A DNA stretch of 59,312 nucleotides from CAZFLM01 sp964519955 (GCA_964519955.1 CAZFLM010000038.1:1-59312), one strand, 5' to 3'. Numbered from the stretch's first letter, positions 16,771 through 26,027 are shown. Made by a program: numbers and translations. The notes: generated by a model from the sequence alone, not told the origin.

Positions 16771-17649
16771 ATGCGCCCGCGCATCGATCCCGAGCTGGCC
16801 GACCGCGGACGACTGCTCATTAGCTGCCCGGACCGCCCGGGGATCGTGGCCGCCATCGCGCGGTTCCTCTATGAGCGCGAGGCCAACATCGTCCACTCGG
16901 ACCAGCACAGCACGGACCCGTTCGGCGGCACCTTCCTGATGCGGGTCGAGTTCGAGCTGCCGGGCCTGATGGAGCGCGCCCCTCGCCTCCAGCAGGAGTT
17001 CGTCGAGGTGGCGGAGCCATTCGGCATGGAGTGGCGGCTCGCGCTGGCAGGGCCGCGCAAGCGCCTGGCCATCTTCGTCTCCCGCGAGGACCACTGCCTC
17101 CTGGAGCTTCTCTGGCAGCAGCGGGCCGGCGACGTGCGCGCCGACGTCGCGATGGTCGTCAGCAACCACGACCTGCTGCGCGGCGTGACGGAGGGCTACG
17201 GCATCCCCTTCCACCACACTCCCGTGACGCCGGACACGAAGGAGCGCGACGAGGAGTCGCAGCTCGCCCTCATCGAGGATGGCGTCGACCTGGTCGTTCT
17301 CGCGCGCTACATGCAGGTCGTCTCGCAGCGGTTCGTCGATCGGTGGCGCCACCGGGCCATCAACATCCACCACAGCTTCCTCCCGGCCTTCGCCGGCGCC
17401 AACCCCTACAAGCAGGCCCATCGTCGCGGCGTGAAGCTGATCGGCGCAACGGCCCACTACGTGACCGAGCAACTCGACGCCGGTCCCATCATCGAGCAGG
17501 ACGTGCAGCGGGTCGATCACCGGCACTCGGTCGACGACCTGCGCCGCATGGGCCGCCACATCGAGCGGGTTGTCCTGGCCCGCGCGGTGTCCTGGCATGT
17601 CGAGGACCGCATCCTCGTCACGGGCAACCGCACGGTCGTCTTCGCCTAG
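16771..17649 (+). CDS. purU: Formyltetrahydrofolate deformylase
   Basis: Hydrolyses 10-formyl-tetrahydrofolate to formate and tetrahydrofolate, balancing one-carbon pools. 292 aa, starting at ATG 16771 behind GGAGG. The N-terminal ACT domain (about 10-90) begins RLLISCPDRPGIVAAIA. The formyltransferase domain contains NIHHSFLPAFAGANPYKQA (catalytic Asn and His), GATAHYVTEQLDAGPII (catalytic Asp) and a C-terminal SVDDLRRMGRHIER. Third gene after rex and nadB, with only five bases between, so probably cotranscribed. Distinguished from GART (PurN) by the ACT domain. Confidence 0.95.
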   Translation: MRPRIDPELADRGRLLISCPDRPGIVAAIARFLYEREANIVHSDQHSTDPFGGTFLMRVEFELPGLMERAPRLQQEFVEVAEPFGMEWRLALAGPRKRLAIFVSREDHCLLELLWQQRAGDVRADVAMVVSNHDLLRGVTEGYGIPFHHTPVTPDTKERDEESQLALIEDGVDLVVLARYMQVVSQRFVDRWRHRAINIHHSFLPAFAGANPYKQAHRRGVKLIGATAHYVTEQLDAGPIIEQDVQRVDHRHSVDDLRRMGRHIERVVLARAVSWHVEDRILVTGNRTVVFA

Positions 17650-17880
17650 CCTGGGTGATGCACGAGTGCCTTGGTGGGATGGGCCTCCGTGCCCGCCCGG
17701 CACGACCCGCAAAGCGGGTCGCACTAGCCTGGGTGATGCACGAGCGCCGTGGTGGGATGGGCCTCCGTGCCCGTCCAGCGCAACTCGCAAATCAGGTCGC
17801 ACTAGCCTGGATGATGCACGAGCGCCGTGGTGGGATGGGCCTCCGAGCCCGTCCAGCGCAACTCGCGAATAGGCCAGGCT
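17647..17880 (+). repeat. Three tandem 78-bp repeats
   Basis: Units start at 17647, 17725 and 17803, each with TAGCCTGG, TGATGCACGAG and the core GTGGTGGGATGGGC...TGCCCGTCC. Unit 1 overlaps the purU stop. The array ends in GGCCAGGCTAGCC, an inverted copy of its own TAGCCTGG start, so it is bracketed by inverted ends. The core alone recurs at 19792-19819, 32602-32629 and 53221-53248, always between genes. Unit length is a multiple of three and frames stay open, but there is no start or ribosome binding site, so it is not called coding. Together with 17881-17990 this fills the 341-base gap; nothing else is clear there. Confidence 0.8.
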
Positions 17881-17990
17881 AGCCATCAGTGCCGCACTAT
17901 CCTACCGTTCGTCTTTGACGCAGTGTTGACGATGGCTGCCTACACTGGTTAGCGCGTCATCCGCTCCCGGACGCGCAAGGAGGCTCTCCC

Positions 17991-18863
17991 ATGCACGGCA
18001 TCACCCGGTCGTGTCTCGCTGTGGCAGCAGCGACGGCCGCGCTGCTCCCCCTCATCGGCTGCGGCGGCGGGCTTATGAGGGACCGCAGCAACCAGCTCAC
18101 CTATCGCGCGGTGGAGTACACCGTCACGCAGCCGGACGGCACCCACATCGTCCTGCGCTCCCGAGGCAGTGGCAATGGGACGTCGGACGGGTTCTTCGAC
18201 GTCTACGTCGAGGACGGGCTCGGCAACACGACCGCGCTGCTCGGCGACCCAGCCTGGGTGCAGTACGACGGCAAGAGCGCCGCGGTCGCCTCGACCCTCT
18301 CCGCGAGCGCCGGCACGAAGGTCGGCGACCTGCCAACCGCCGACGCCAACTACTGGTTCGACATCAACGGTGGTTCGGACATGGGCGGCGTCACGTACCA
18401 GATCCACACGAGCGGAACGGCGATCGCGTCGTCGCGTGGCACGACGCTGATCCACATCGATACCGAGCCTGGGGGGCAGATCGTGTTCTCGGGCACCGTG
18501 GTGAACGCGCATGGCACGGCGTTCTGGAACGGCTACGACTGGGTCACCAACGACACGGCAGCGCACCAGTACTTCACCGACCTGCGGACCGGCCAGCGGC
18601 TGAAGGAGTACGTCGTCACCGAGGTTGACAGCACCACCGCGAACCTGGGCTCCGTGTCCGCGCCCGCCGGCTACACCGTGACGAAGCGTCTCTACACGTA
18701 CACCACGACCAAGGGGACCGGCGGCACTGGCATCACCGATCTGGACTCGACGTACCCGGTGGCCTTCCACATCCGGTACCTGGAGACGGCGTCCAGCAAT
18801 CTGCGGGACATCGTCTTCACCCCGGCCATCGCCAGCGAGACGGGCGGCACGGTGAAGCAGTAG
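17991..18863 (+). CDS. Lipoprotein of unknown function (paralog 1)
   Basis: 290 aa, starting at ATG 17991 behind AAGGAGG. The signal peptide ends LLPLIGC, with lipidated Cys24 followed by GGG. The mature part is beta-rich: LTYRAVEYTVTQPDGTHIVLRS, then FFDVYVEDGLGNTTALLGDP, ANYWFDINGG and HIDTEPGG. I do not recognise the family. It ends TPAIASETGGTVKQ, nearly the same as its neighbour. TTGACG elements at 17915 and 17926 precede it but lack a well-spaced -10. Probably anchored on the outer or inner membrane and, with its paralog, transcribed together. Confidence 0.75.
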   Translation: MHGITRSCLAVAAATAALLPLIGCGGGLMRDRSNQLTYRAVEYTVTQPDGTHIVLRSRGSGNGTSDGFFDVYVEDGLGNTTALLGDPAWVQYDGKSAAVASTLSASAGTKVGDLPTADANYWFDINGGSDMGGVTYQIHTSGTAIASSRGTTLIHIDTEPGGQIVFSGTVVNAHGTAFWNGYDWVTNDTAAHQYFTDLRTGQRLKEYVVTEVDSTTANLGSVSAPAGYTVTKRLYTYTTTKGTGGTGITDLDSTYPVAFHIRYLETASSNLRDIVFTPAIASETGGTVKQ

Positions 18864-18903
18864 CTGCCGCCAGCACCCACACGGGAAGCAAGGAGACCCC
18901 GAC

Positions 18904-19767
18904 ATGCACTACGTTACGCGCACGTGCCTCGGCCTTGCGGCAGCGACGGCCGCGCTGCTGCCCCAGATCGGCTGCGGCGGCGGCCTCATGAAGGACACCA
19001 GCAACCAGCTCACCTACCGCGCTGTGGAGTACACCGTCACCCAGCCGGACGGCACGCACATCGTGCTGCGGTCGCGGGGAAGCGGCTACGGGACGGCGGA
19101 CGCGTTCTTCGACGTGTACATCGAGGACGGGCTCGGCAACACCACGGCTCTCCTCGGCGACCCAGCCTGGGTGCAGTACGACGGCAAGAGCGCCGCTGTC
19201 GCCTCCACCCTCTCCGCCAGCGCCGGCACGAAGATCGGCGACATGCCGAGCGCAGACGCCAACTACTGGTTCGACATCAACGGCGGGGCCGATCAGAGCG
19301 GAGTGACTTACTGGATCCACACGAGCGGCACAGCGCCGTCGAGCCGGGGTGATAGGCCGATCCACATCGACACCGAGCCGGGCGGCAACGTCATCGTGAA
19401 CGGCGTGGTCGTCAACACCTACGGTGCGGTGTTCTGGGACGGATCTCGCTGGGCCTCGAACAACACGTACGCGCACCTCTACTTCACCGACCTGAACACC
19501 GGCGAGCGCCTGCTGCCGGAGACGGTGACGCAGATCGACGCGGGGGTGGACACGCTCGGCACGGTGTCGGCGCCCTCGGGCTACACCGTGACGAAGCGCC
19601 TCTACACGCACACCGCGACCAAGGGCGCCGGCGGCGCCGGCATCGCCGATCTGGGCTCGACGTACCCGGTCGAGTTCCACATCCGCTACTTCGTCGCCGC
19701 GACGATCCAGGACATCGTCTTCACGCCGGCCGTCGCCAGCGAGACGGGCGGCACGGTGAAGCAGTAG
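18904..19767 (+). CDS. Lipoprotein of unknown function (paralog 2)
   Basis: 287 aa, the tandem paralog of 17991-18863, separated by 40 bases and with its own GGAGA site (AAGGAGACC). Lipidation would be at Cys24 (LLPQIGC). The two proteins align over their full length, with long identical blocks (GDPAWVQYDGKSAAVASTLS) and divergence mostly in the loops after ANYWFDINGG. DNA identity is also high across codon third positions in these blocks, so the duplication is fairly recent or kept alike by conversion. Function unknown. Confidence 0.75.
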   Translation: MHYVTRTCLGLAAATAALLPQIGCGGGLMKDTSNQLTYRAVEYTVTQPDGTHIVLRSRGSGYGTADAFFDVYIEDGLGNTTALLGDPAWVQYDGKSAAVASTLSASAGTKIGDMPSADANYWFDINGGADQSGVTYWIHTSGTAPSSRGDRPIHIDTEPGGNVIVNGVVVNTYGAVFWDGSRWASNNTYAHLYFTDLNTGERLLPETVTQIDAGVDTLGTVSAPSGYTVTKRLYTHTATKGAGGAGIADLGSTYPVEFHIRYFVAATIQDIVFTPAVASETGGTVKQ

Positions 19768-19791
19768 CCGGACCGGTCCACGGATTGTACT

Positions 19792-19819
19792 GGACGGGCA
19801 CGGAGGCCGATCCCACCAC
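19792..19819 (-). repeat. Dispersed 28-base core repeat, minus orientation
   Basis: The reverse complement of the core found in the 17.6-kb array, here GGACGGGCACGGAGGC... up to ...TCCCACCAC, between the convergent lipoprotein and hydrolase genes. Confidence 0.6.
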
Positions 19820-19845
19820 GGCACTCATGCGGGTTCCGGGCCAGC

Positions 19846-21945
19846 CTACCGCCCGGCCCGCAGCCGAGCCGCCCCGAGGTTGGCCTTGCGCATGCGCGTG
19901 AGGAGGTCCCACTTGGGGCGGTCGGCGACGTCCACGATGCCGAACGCGTAGTGCTCGCCGTAGATCAGCTCCTCGCCGCGGCCGGGTCCACGCCCGGTGA
20001 GGGGCTGGTCGCGGTACATGAACCACGTGCCGCCCACGCAGTACGGGTTGCGCGCCGCGTCCGCAATCCACTTGGCATAGAGGTCGCCGGCGTTCGCGTC
20101 GTCGGTCGCGGTGGTGCCATAGGCGCCGAAGCCGCGCGCGCCGCCGTAGGTCGGCGGGAACGAGAACTCGCCGCAGAGGATCGGCTTCTGGGTCTCGCGC
20201 GTCAGCCGGTCGAGCTGGGCGTCGGCGAACGTCGGCGCGTAGCGGTCGTAGCCGATCACGTCGCAGTGGCGGGCATGGATGCGCCAGTCCTCCTCGTTCT
20301 CCCACCAGCCGGGGACGATCCAGTTGCCCAGGTAGAGGTGGTTGGGGTCGACCTGCTTCAGCGTCTTGTAGAGGCACGCGTAGTAGGCGTCCTCATAGAA
20401 GCGGCGCATGGCCTCGACGTCCGCGTCCGGCGGCTTCACACTCGCGCTGTCGAGGTCGGCAGCAGACGCCACTCCCCACGCGCGCGCCATGCGGTCGAGA
20501 TCGCCAGAGTACGTCGAGCGCGCCACGTGGGCCAGCATCGCCTTGCGCGCCGGCGTGGCAGCGGGCTTGGCGAGGATGGCGGCGACCTCCGCCTTGTTCA
20601 CGATCTCGTCGTACTCGTTGCCGACGCTCCAGCCCACCACCATGGGATCGGTCTTCCGGGCGCCGATGGTGCGTGCGAACGACTGCCGCATCTCCTGCAC
20701 GACGCCGGCATCGAACACGTCCGGGTGGCGCACGAGGCTTGGCACCCCCTCCGGCCACAGCACAGGCAGGCAAGGGAAGCCGGCCAGCGCGTCCCACTTC
20801 CCGCCGCCCGAGAAGGCGAAGGCCCGCAGGCGGCGCGCGCTCACGTCCTTGGCCGCCGCCTGCCAGCCCGCGCCGTACTTGCGGATCATGTTGGCGGTGT
20901 GGAAGGCCACGTACTCGGTGCCGTCGGTGCCGCCCCACTGGTTCTTGGCCCACGCCTCCGCGAACGTGCCCGTCTTCGGCGGTAGCCACTGATAGAGGAA
21001 CTCGCGCTCGGAGACCGGGGTCATCTCCCACTTCAGCATGGGCACGCCGCACACGCCCACGTAGAAGCACGGGTTGCCGTCGGGGGTCAAGAGCCACCAC
21101 TTGCCGCCGCGCTGCGTCACGCGGAAGAAGCCGGTGGCCTTCTCGCGCCAGCCAAGCGTCTTCGAGCCGCCGAACTTGTCGAAGCCCTGCGCCGCGGGCA
21201 CCGAGGCGAGACGCGCCTTCTCCTCACGCGCGGCGGCCTTCAGGTCGGCGTCGGAGCGGATCTTGCCGGACCACGCGGAGTGGATGCCCTGGCCATACCG
21301 GTCGATGAACGGGGCCAGCGTGCGCAGGTCGGGGCGCGCCTCGATGCGGAAGCGCGCCTCGATGACCAGGGAGGCCCCGCGCGGAATGGCGAGCGGCAGC
21401 GACGTGCCGGAGGCCGGGGTGAACAGCGACAGCGCGACCTTGTCCGGCGATGGCACGCCGAACGCACGAGTCGCCACCGGCTTGCCGGCCACGGTGAGGC
21501 GCGCGTCGAGCTGGCGCACGACGTACTCCGCGCGGCCGTTCGCCCAGGCCGGCACCGAGTTCAGCGTGACCGGGCCGGCGTCCGGCACGAAGCCACCCGC
21601 CTCGCGGCCGATGCTGGCGCCATCGAGGAACAGCTCGGCGCCCTCCGCGCCGATCACGCCGCGCGCGCTGTACTCCTTGCCGATCTGCCAGGAGGGCTGG
21701 GCGACGACGAAGCGCCAGCGCTGCCCGTCCGCGGCGCCGAGGATGAGGCGCAGCGTGCCGAGAGTGCACGGACGCCCTTCGTCCGAGGTGTTCTCGAAGT
21801 TGAGGTAGAAGCCTCGGTTTGCGCCGAAGTCGTGTTGGGCGGCCAGCCAGTGGCGGCACGAGTCCGCGGCGCCCAAACGGGGCGCCAGAATCATGGCCCA
21901 CAGTGCAATGTGCAACACACTCCGCCGTGCCAACCTCGCGCGCAT
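19846..21945 (-). CDS. Secreted agarase-like glycoside hydrolase (GH-A fold)
   Basis: 699 aa. ATG 21945 is chosen because GGGGAGGG precedes it and a signal peptide follows (MRARLARRSVLHIALWAMIL to GAADS). An N-terminal beta domain (to about residue 240) resembles a carbohydrate-binding module. It leads through GFFRVTQRGGKWWLLTPDGN, typical of beta-agarase/GH50-like proteins, into a TIM-barrel catalytic domain. Acid/base Glu444 lies in WSVGNEYDE and nucleophile Glu593 in ILCGEFSFPP. The C-terminus YAFGIVDVADRPK is also family-like. The exact polysaccharide is unknown; agar is not implied for a non-marine organism. It is divergent from alanine dehydrogenase across 193 bases. Confidence 0.8.
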   Translation of the reverse strand: MRARLARRSVLHIALWAMILAPRLGAADSCRHWLAAQHDFGANRGFYLNFENTSDEGRPCTLGTLRLILGAADGQRWRFVVAQPSWQIGKEYSARGVIGAEGAELFLDGASIGREAGGFVPDAGPVTLNSVPAWANGRAEYVVRQLDARLTVAGKPVATRAFGVPSPDKVALSLFTPASGTSLPLAIPRGASLVIEARFRIEARPDLRTLAPFIDRYGQGIHSAWSGKIRSDADLKAAAREEKARLASVPAAQGFDKFGGSKTLGWREKATGFFRVTQRGGKWWLLTPDGNPCFYVGVCGVPMLKWEMTPVSEREFLYQWLPPKTGTFAEAWAKNQWGGTDGTEYVAFHTANMIRKYGAGWQAAAKDVSARRLRAFAFSGGGKWDALAGFPCLPVLWPEGVPSLVRHPDVFDAGVVQEMRQSFARTIGARKTDPMVVGWSVGNEYDEIVNKAEVAAILAKPAATPARKAMLAHVARSTYSGDLDRMARAWGVASAADLDSASVKPPDADVEAMRRFYEDAYYACLYKTLKQVDPNHLYLGNWIVPGWWENEEDWRIHARHCDVIGYDRYAPTFADAQLDRLTRETQKPILCGEFSFPPTYGGARGFGAYGTTATDDANAGDLYAKWIADAARNPYCVGGTWFMYRDQPLTGRGPGRGEELIYGEHYAFGIVDVADRPKWDLLTRMRKANLGAARLRAGR

Positions 21946-22138
21946 CCCTAACCCTCCCCGAGCCGTCTCCCGACCATTGCGGGCGTCGGGTATACATTCA
22001 CGGGACAGACCCGATGTGCCTCTATACGGGCGCCGCGATAGTGCCGGTTCGGCTGCAGGATTCGCCCGGAGGCAGGTCGAAGCCCAACGTGCTCGCATCA
22101 ACGGTGAGCGAGTCGCGCATACCTAGGAGCTAGTCGCC

Positions 22139-23254
22139 ATGATTGTGGGAGTGCCGAAGGAGATCAAGGATAGCGAGTACCGCGTCGCTCTGGTGCCCGC
22201 CGGTGTCGAGGCCCTGCGCGAGGCGGGGCACAGCGTTCTGGTCGAGGCCGGAGCGGGTATCGGCACGGGAATCGAGGATGCCGAGTACGCCGCCGCAGGC
22301 GCGGAGATCGTCGCGGCCGCGGCGGATGTGTTTGCGCGTTCCGAGATGATCATCAAGGTCAAGGAACCGATGCCCGCCGAGTACGGCTTGCTGCGGAAGG
22401 GGCAGATCGTCTTCACGTACTTCCACTTCGCCGCCAGCGAGGAGCTGACCCGGGCGATGATCGCGAGCGGAGCGGTCTGCGTCGCGTACGAGACCATCCA
22501 GCTTCCCGACCGCACGCTGCCGCTGCTGACGCCCATGAGCGAGGTTGCGGGGCGGATGGCCATTCAGGAAGGCGCGAAGTACCTCGAGCGCCCGATGGAG
22601 GGCCGCGGGATCCTGCTGGCCGGCGTCCCCGGCGTGCAGCCTGCGACGGTCGTCATCCTGGGCGGCGGCGTGGTCGGAGCCAATGCGGCGAAGATCGCGG
22701 CCGGCTTCGGCGCGGCGGTGTACGTGCTCGACGTGAACCTGGAGCGGCTGCGCTACCTCGACGACATCATGCCGGCCAACGTGACCACGATCTACTCGAA
22801 CCGCCTCAACATCCTGCAGCTTCTGCCCCAGGCCGATCTCGTGGTCGGAAGCGTACTGCGGCGCGGCGCGAAGGCTCCGGTGCTCGTGAGCCGCGAGATG
22901 CTGAAGTCGATGCGGCGCGGCGCGGTGATGGTCGACGTCGCGGTGGACCAGGGCGGCTGCTTCGAGACGACGCGCCCGACGACGCACATGCACCCGACGT
23001 ACATCGAGGAAGGCGTCGTCCACTACTGCGTGGCGAACATGCCGGGCGCCGTGGCGGGCACCTCGACCTTCGCGCTGACGAACGAGACCATCCGCTACGC
23101 CCTGACCCTGGCGAACAAGGGGTGGAAGGCGGCCACGCGCGATAGCGCTCCGCTGCGGATGGGCCTGAACGTCGTCGAGGGCAAGGTCTGCTTCCCCGAC
23201 TTCGCCGAGCAGTTCGGGCTGGAGTACACGCCGGTGGAGGACATCCTGGCGTAG
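22139..23254 (+). CDS. ald: Alanine dehydrogenase
   Basis: Interconverts L-alanine and pyruvate with NAD(H) and ammonia. 371 aa, starting at ATG 22139 after AGGAGC. The N-terminal signature is GVPKEIKDSEYRVALVPAG. Substrate residues lie in IIKVKEP and YFHFAAS. The NAD-binding Rossmann fold starts VVILGGGVVGANAAKIAAGFG and ends YVLDVN. VDVAVDQGGCFETTRPTTH is the conserved active-site strand. Length and motifs are standard. The gene has a strong terminator at 23283. With Rex nearby in the genome an NADH-linked role in fermentation is plausible, but no Rex site was seen. Confidence 0.96.
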   Translation: MIVGVPKEIKDSEYRVALVPAGVEALREAGHSVLVEAGAGIGTGIEDAEYAAAGAEIVAAAADVFARSEMIIKVKEPMPAEYGLLRKGQIVFTYFHFAASEELTRAMIASGAVCVAYETIQLPDRTLPLLTPMSEVAGRMAIQEGAKYLERPMEGRGILLAGVPGVQPATVVILGGGVVGANAAKIAAGFGAAVYVLDVNLERLRYLDDIMPANVTTIYSNRLNILQLLPQADLVVGSVLRRGAKAPVLVSREMLKSMRRGAVMVDVAVDQGGCFETTRPTTHMHPTYIEEGVVHYCVANMPGAVAGTSTFALTNETIRYALTLANKGWKAATRDSAPLRMGLNVVEGKVCFPDFAEQFGLEYTPVEDILA

Positions 23255-23282
23255 CGTACCCTCCCAGACCCGATCCCGTCTC

Positions 23283-23316
23283 AGTGGGCGGCAGACCCGC
23301 ACGGCTGCCGCCCACT
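23283..23316 (+). terminator. Terminator after ald
   Basis: A perfect 12-bp stem: AGTGGGCGGCAG (23283-23294) pairs with CTGCCGCCCACT (23305-23316) across a 10-base loop, followed by TTGC. Confidence 0.75.
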
Positions 23317-23385
23317 TTGCACTCAACCTGCCTCCGGGGCGCCGTATGGACGCGTGGGAGCCCCCGAGGCCACCGGATCGAGACC

Positions 23386-25074
23386 ATGAATCCCCCCACT
23401 CGCCTGCTCTGCCTCCTCGTCATTGCCATTGGGTGCAGCTGCTTCTCACCCCTCGCGTTCGGCGACATCTTCCAGTCCGCCGGCAGCGGCGACCAGGTTG
23501 CCGTCGCTCAGTACCTGCGGCACGGCGGCAGCCCCAACGAGCGCGATACCGACGGATCGACGCCCCTGCACTTCGCTGTGGCGAACAACCGTCCCGCGAT
23601 CGTGAAGATGCTCCTCGACGCCAAGGCGGACGTCAACGCCACGATGCTGGACGGGCGCACGCCGCTGCACGTGGCCATTCAGCACGGATGCACAGGCCTG
23701 GTTGAGACCCTTCTGCAGGCAGGCGCCGACGTCACGATCGAGGACGAGAAGGACCAGACCCCGAGGGATGTGGCGGCCGCCGCCAGGCAGACGGCGACAG
23801 TGGCTCTGCTGGACCGCGTCCTCGCCGCAAGACCCGCTGTCGCGCCGGAGAGCGACCCGAGCACAGGCGTAGGACTGCCCAGCGAGTGGAACCAGTGGCG
23901 CGGCCCGATGCGCAACGGCGTGTCGCCCGCCAGTCCCGCGCTCGCCTCGTCCTGGCCTGCCTCCGGGCCGAAGGTGCTGTGGCGCGCCGGCGGCCTCGGA
24001 CCCACGAACGACTGCGGCTACGGGTCGCCGGTCGTGGCCGGAGGACGGGTCTACCTGTACCTGCACTGCAAGTCGGAGGCAGGCGACGGATCGCCCTACA
24101 TCGACCGGCTGTTGTCGCTGGATGCCGCGACCGGCGCGGTGCTGTGGCGCAAGGACTACGGCACGAAGAAGGACTACTACCCAACAAGCGGAACGCCGGT
24201 CGTCTGGAACCGCCGCGTCTTCTTCACCGGCAAGGAGCACCTCTACTGCCTCGACGCGAACACCGGCGCCGCAGTCTGGACGCAGCACATTCCGATGCGA
24301 GGCATCTACTCCTCGGCCGCGGTCATCCGCGGCGTGCTCGTTGTGGTTGCCGGCCAGATCCGCGGGTTCGACCCCGGGACCGGCAAGCAGCTCTGGGCGC
24401 GAAACGCCCCCGCGGGCACCTACGGCCCGACGATGGAGACCACATCGCCAGCCATCTGGCTGCACTCGGGGCGCGCCTACGCGATCATCCATGCGGGCTC
24501 GCTCTTCTGCATCGCGCCGAGGTCGGGGCGCGTGGTCTGGCAGCGCGCGGGCGTCGGCGAGAACGATGGCGCATCTCCTGTCGTCGTGGGCGACACCCTC
24601 GTCCTGGGGATGGCGGGCAAGCAGACACGAGCCTTCCGGCTGTCCATCACCGGAGCCACGCCCCTGTGGAGCACGCACTCCGACGAAGTCCAGGGGTCGC
24701 CCCTCCTCTACGCGGGCCAGGTGATCACGCTTGGCGGCTGGGGATGCTCGCACGGCGGCGGCAAGTGCTACATCCGGTCGATCGATGCCCAGACAGGCGA
24801 GACCAAATGGGAGGAGCAGCTTCCTGGCTACCAGGACTGCTCTTCGCCGATCGGCGCGGATGGCAAGGTGTTCCTGTTCATGGACGGCGGACACACGATC
24901 GCCATGATCGGGACGACCGGACAGCGGCTGGCAGTCCTGGGCAAGCTGCAACTGCACGTCGAGCACGCCGCGGGATGGTCATCCTTCGCTCTGGCCGAAG
25001 GGCGTCTCTACGTCCGCACTGGCTGCGGCGAGCTAACGTGCTACGATGTGACGGCAGCCGGCAACAAGCACTGA
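23386..25074 (+). CDS. Ankyrin repeats fused to a PQQ-type beta-propeller, exported
   Basis: 562 aa. ATG 23386 begins a signal peptide (MNPPTRLLCLLVIAIGCSCF to LAFG). About residues 28-150 hold four ankyrin repeats (DGSTPLHFAVANNRPAIVKMLLDAKADVN and similar). From about 170 onward comes an outer-membrane BamB/PQQ-dehydrogenase-like propeller, starting EWNQWRGPMRNGVSP, with blades such as LLSLDAATGAVLWRKDYG, YCLDANTGAAVWTQHI and GFDPGTGKQLW. WNQWRGPMRNG-type starts are common in Planctomycetota and Armatimonadota secreted propellers; an ankyrin front end is not usual. No metal or PQQ ligands are obvious, so a binding or scaffold role is more likely than catalysis. A DUF3472 gene follows after 30 bases. 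Confidence 0.82.
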   Translation: MNPPTRLLCLLVIAIGCSCFSPLAFGDIFQSAGSGDQVAVAQYLRHGGSPNERDTDGSTPLHFAVANNRPAIVKMLLDAKADVNATMLDGRTPLHVAIQHGCTGLVETLLQAGADVTIEDEKDQTPRDVAAAARQTATVALLDRVLAARPAVAPESDPSTGVGLPSEWNQWRGPMRNGVSPASPALASSWPASGPKVLWRAGGLGPTNDCGYGSPVVAGGRVYLYLHCKSEAGDGSPYIDRLLSLDAATGAVLWRKDYGTKKDYYPTSGTPVVWNRRVFFTGKEHLYCLDANTGAAVWTQHIPMRGIYSSAAVIRGVLVVVAGQIRGFDPGTGKQLWARNAPAGTYGPTMETTSPAIWLHSGRAYAIIHAGSLFCIAPRSGRVVWQRAGVGENDGASPVVVGDTLVLGMAGKQTRAFRLSITGATPLWSTHSDEVQGSPLLYAGQVITLGGWGCSHGGGKCYIRSIDAQTGETKWEEQLPGYQDCSSPIGADGKVFLFMDGGHTIAMIGTTGQRLAVLGKLQLHVEHAAGWSSFALAEGRLYVRTGCGELTCYDVTAAGNKH

Positions 25075-25104
25075 CCTTCGGCCGGCGCGTCGGGGAGCGT
25101 GCAT

Positions 25105-25980
25105 ATGTGGAAAGTGTGTACAGCAACTCTCGCGGTCGCCCTGGTCGCCGCGTTCGCATCGGCCGCGCAGGCGCAGCACCTCATCTGGAAGCCGAAGCCC
25201 GCCGCGAAGCCGGCCACCTGCCTCTACGGTGAGATCGAGGTCATCGCGACGGGACCGACCATCTACTACTGCGGCTGCAACTGGTGGCCGGGCAACCCGG
25301 CGGGCGGCTACACGGGCATCCAGGACGCCGGCAAGGGCCGCCACCTGATGATCTTCTCCATCTGGGACACCTCCCCTACCCTCCACCCGAAGACCATCGA
25401 GGCCGAGGCGCGCACGCAGTACAACCGCTTCGGCGGCGAGGGCGAGGGCGCGCACACGCACCTGGACTACGGCTGGAAGGTGGGCCGGGTGTACCGCTAC
25501 TACGTCACCAAGGAGCAGGACGCGGCCGGCGCGAACACCCTGACGCGAACCTACTTCTACGACGAGGGTCTCAAGAAGTGGGTGCACGAGGCGACGATCT
25601 CGAACCCGAACGACGGGCACGAGTCGGTCACGACGTTCGGCGGGATGCTGAACGCGTTCCTGGAGAACTGGAGCGGGCAGGAGCGCGCCAAGCCGAAGGT
25701 GGCCATCTACCGCCTGTGGCTGGGCACGTCGCCGAAGGACCTGGTGAACGTGACCGAGGCGCGGGGCGACGGCAACTGGGGCGTGCTGAACGGCACGTTC
25801 TACCTGGCCGAGGGCGACGAGGACGCGCTGGCGCCCGTCTTCCAGCAGGCGAGGAAGCCCGGCACCGAGGTCGAGCGCGGCAAAGAGGACCGCTCGACGC
25901 TCACCGTCAGCGCGCGCAAGGTGCCGGCGAGCGTGGTGCGGGCGCTGGAGAAGCTGCCGCGGTCGCCTGGGGTGAAGTAG
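25105..25980 (+). CDS. Secreted DUF3472 protein
   Basis: 291 aa. The ATG at 25105 is preferred over GTG 25099 because GGGGAG (25092-25097) lies eight bases upstream. The signal peptide ends ASAAQAQ. The conserved block is YYCGCNWWPGNPAGGYTGIQ, then FSIWDTS, GEGEGAHTHLDYGW and the strand WHEAT-like KKWVHEATISNPNDG, which match DUF3472 proteins often found beside carbohydrate-active genes. The molecular function is not established. It lies between two ankyrin-containing genes on the same strand with short gaps, so the three may be cotranscribed. Confidence 0.8.
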   Translation: MWKVCTATLAVALVAAFASAAQAQHLIWKPKPAAKPATCLYGEIEVIATGPTIYYCGCNWWPGNPAGGYTGIQDAGKGRHLMIFSIWDTSPTLHPKTIEAEARTQYNRFGGEGEGAHTHLDYGWKVGRVYRYYVTKEQDAAGANTLTRTYFYDEGLKKWVHEATISNPNDGHESVTTFGGMLNAFLENWSGQERAKPKVAIYRLWLGTSPKDLVNVTEARGDGNWGVLNGTFYLAEGDEDALAPVFQQARKPGTEVERGKEDRSTLTVSARKVPASVVRALEKLPRSPGVK

Positions 25981-26027
25981 GCGGACGGCATCGGCACGCA
26001 AGGCGCCCACGGAGGAGCCGGGGCAAC

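Noticed and set aside
17647..17880. CRISPR array
   Set aside because: The 78-bp units are direct repeats with no unique spacers, and no cas genes are present.
22000..22138. Promoter for ald from TATACA near 21991
   Set aside because: No -35 element lies at a usable distance; the match is only a -10-like word.
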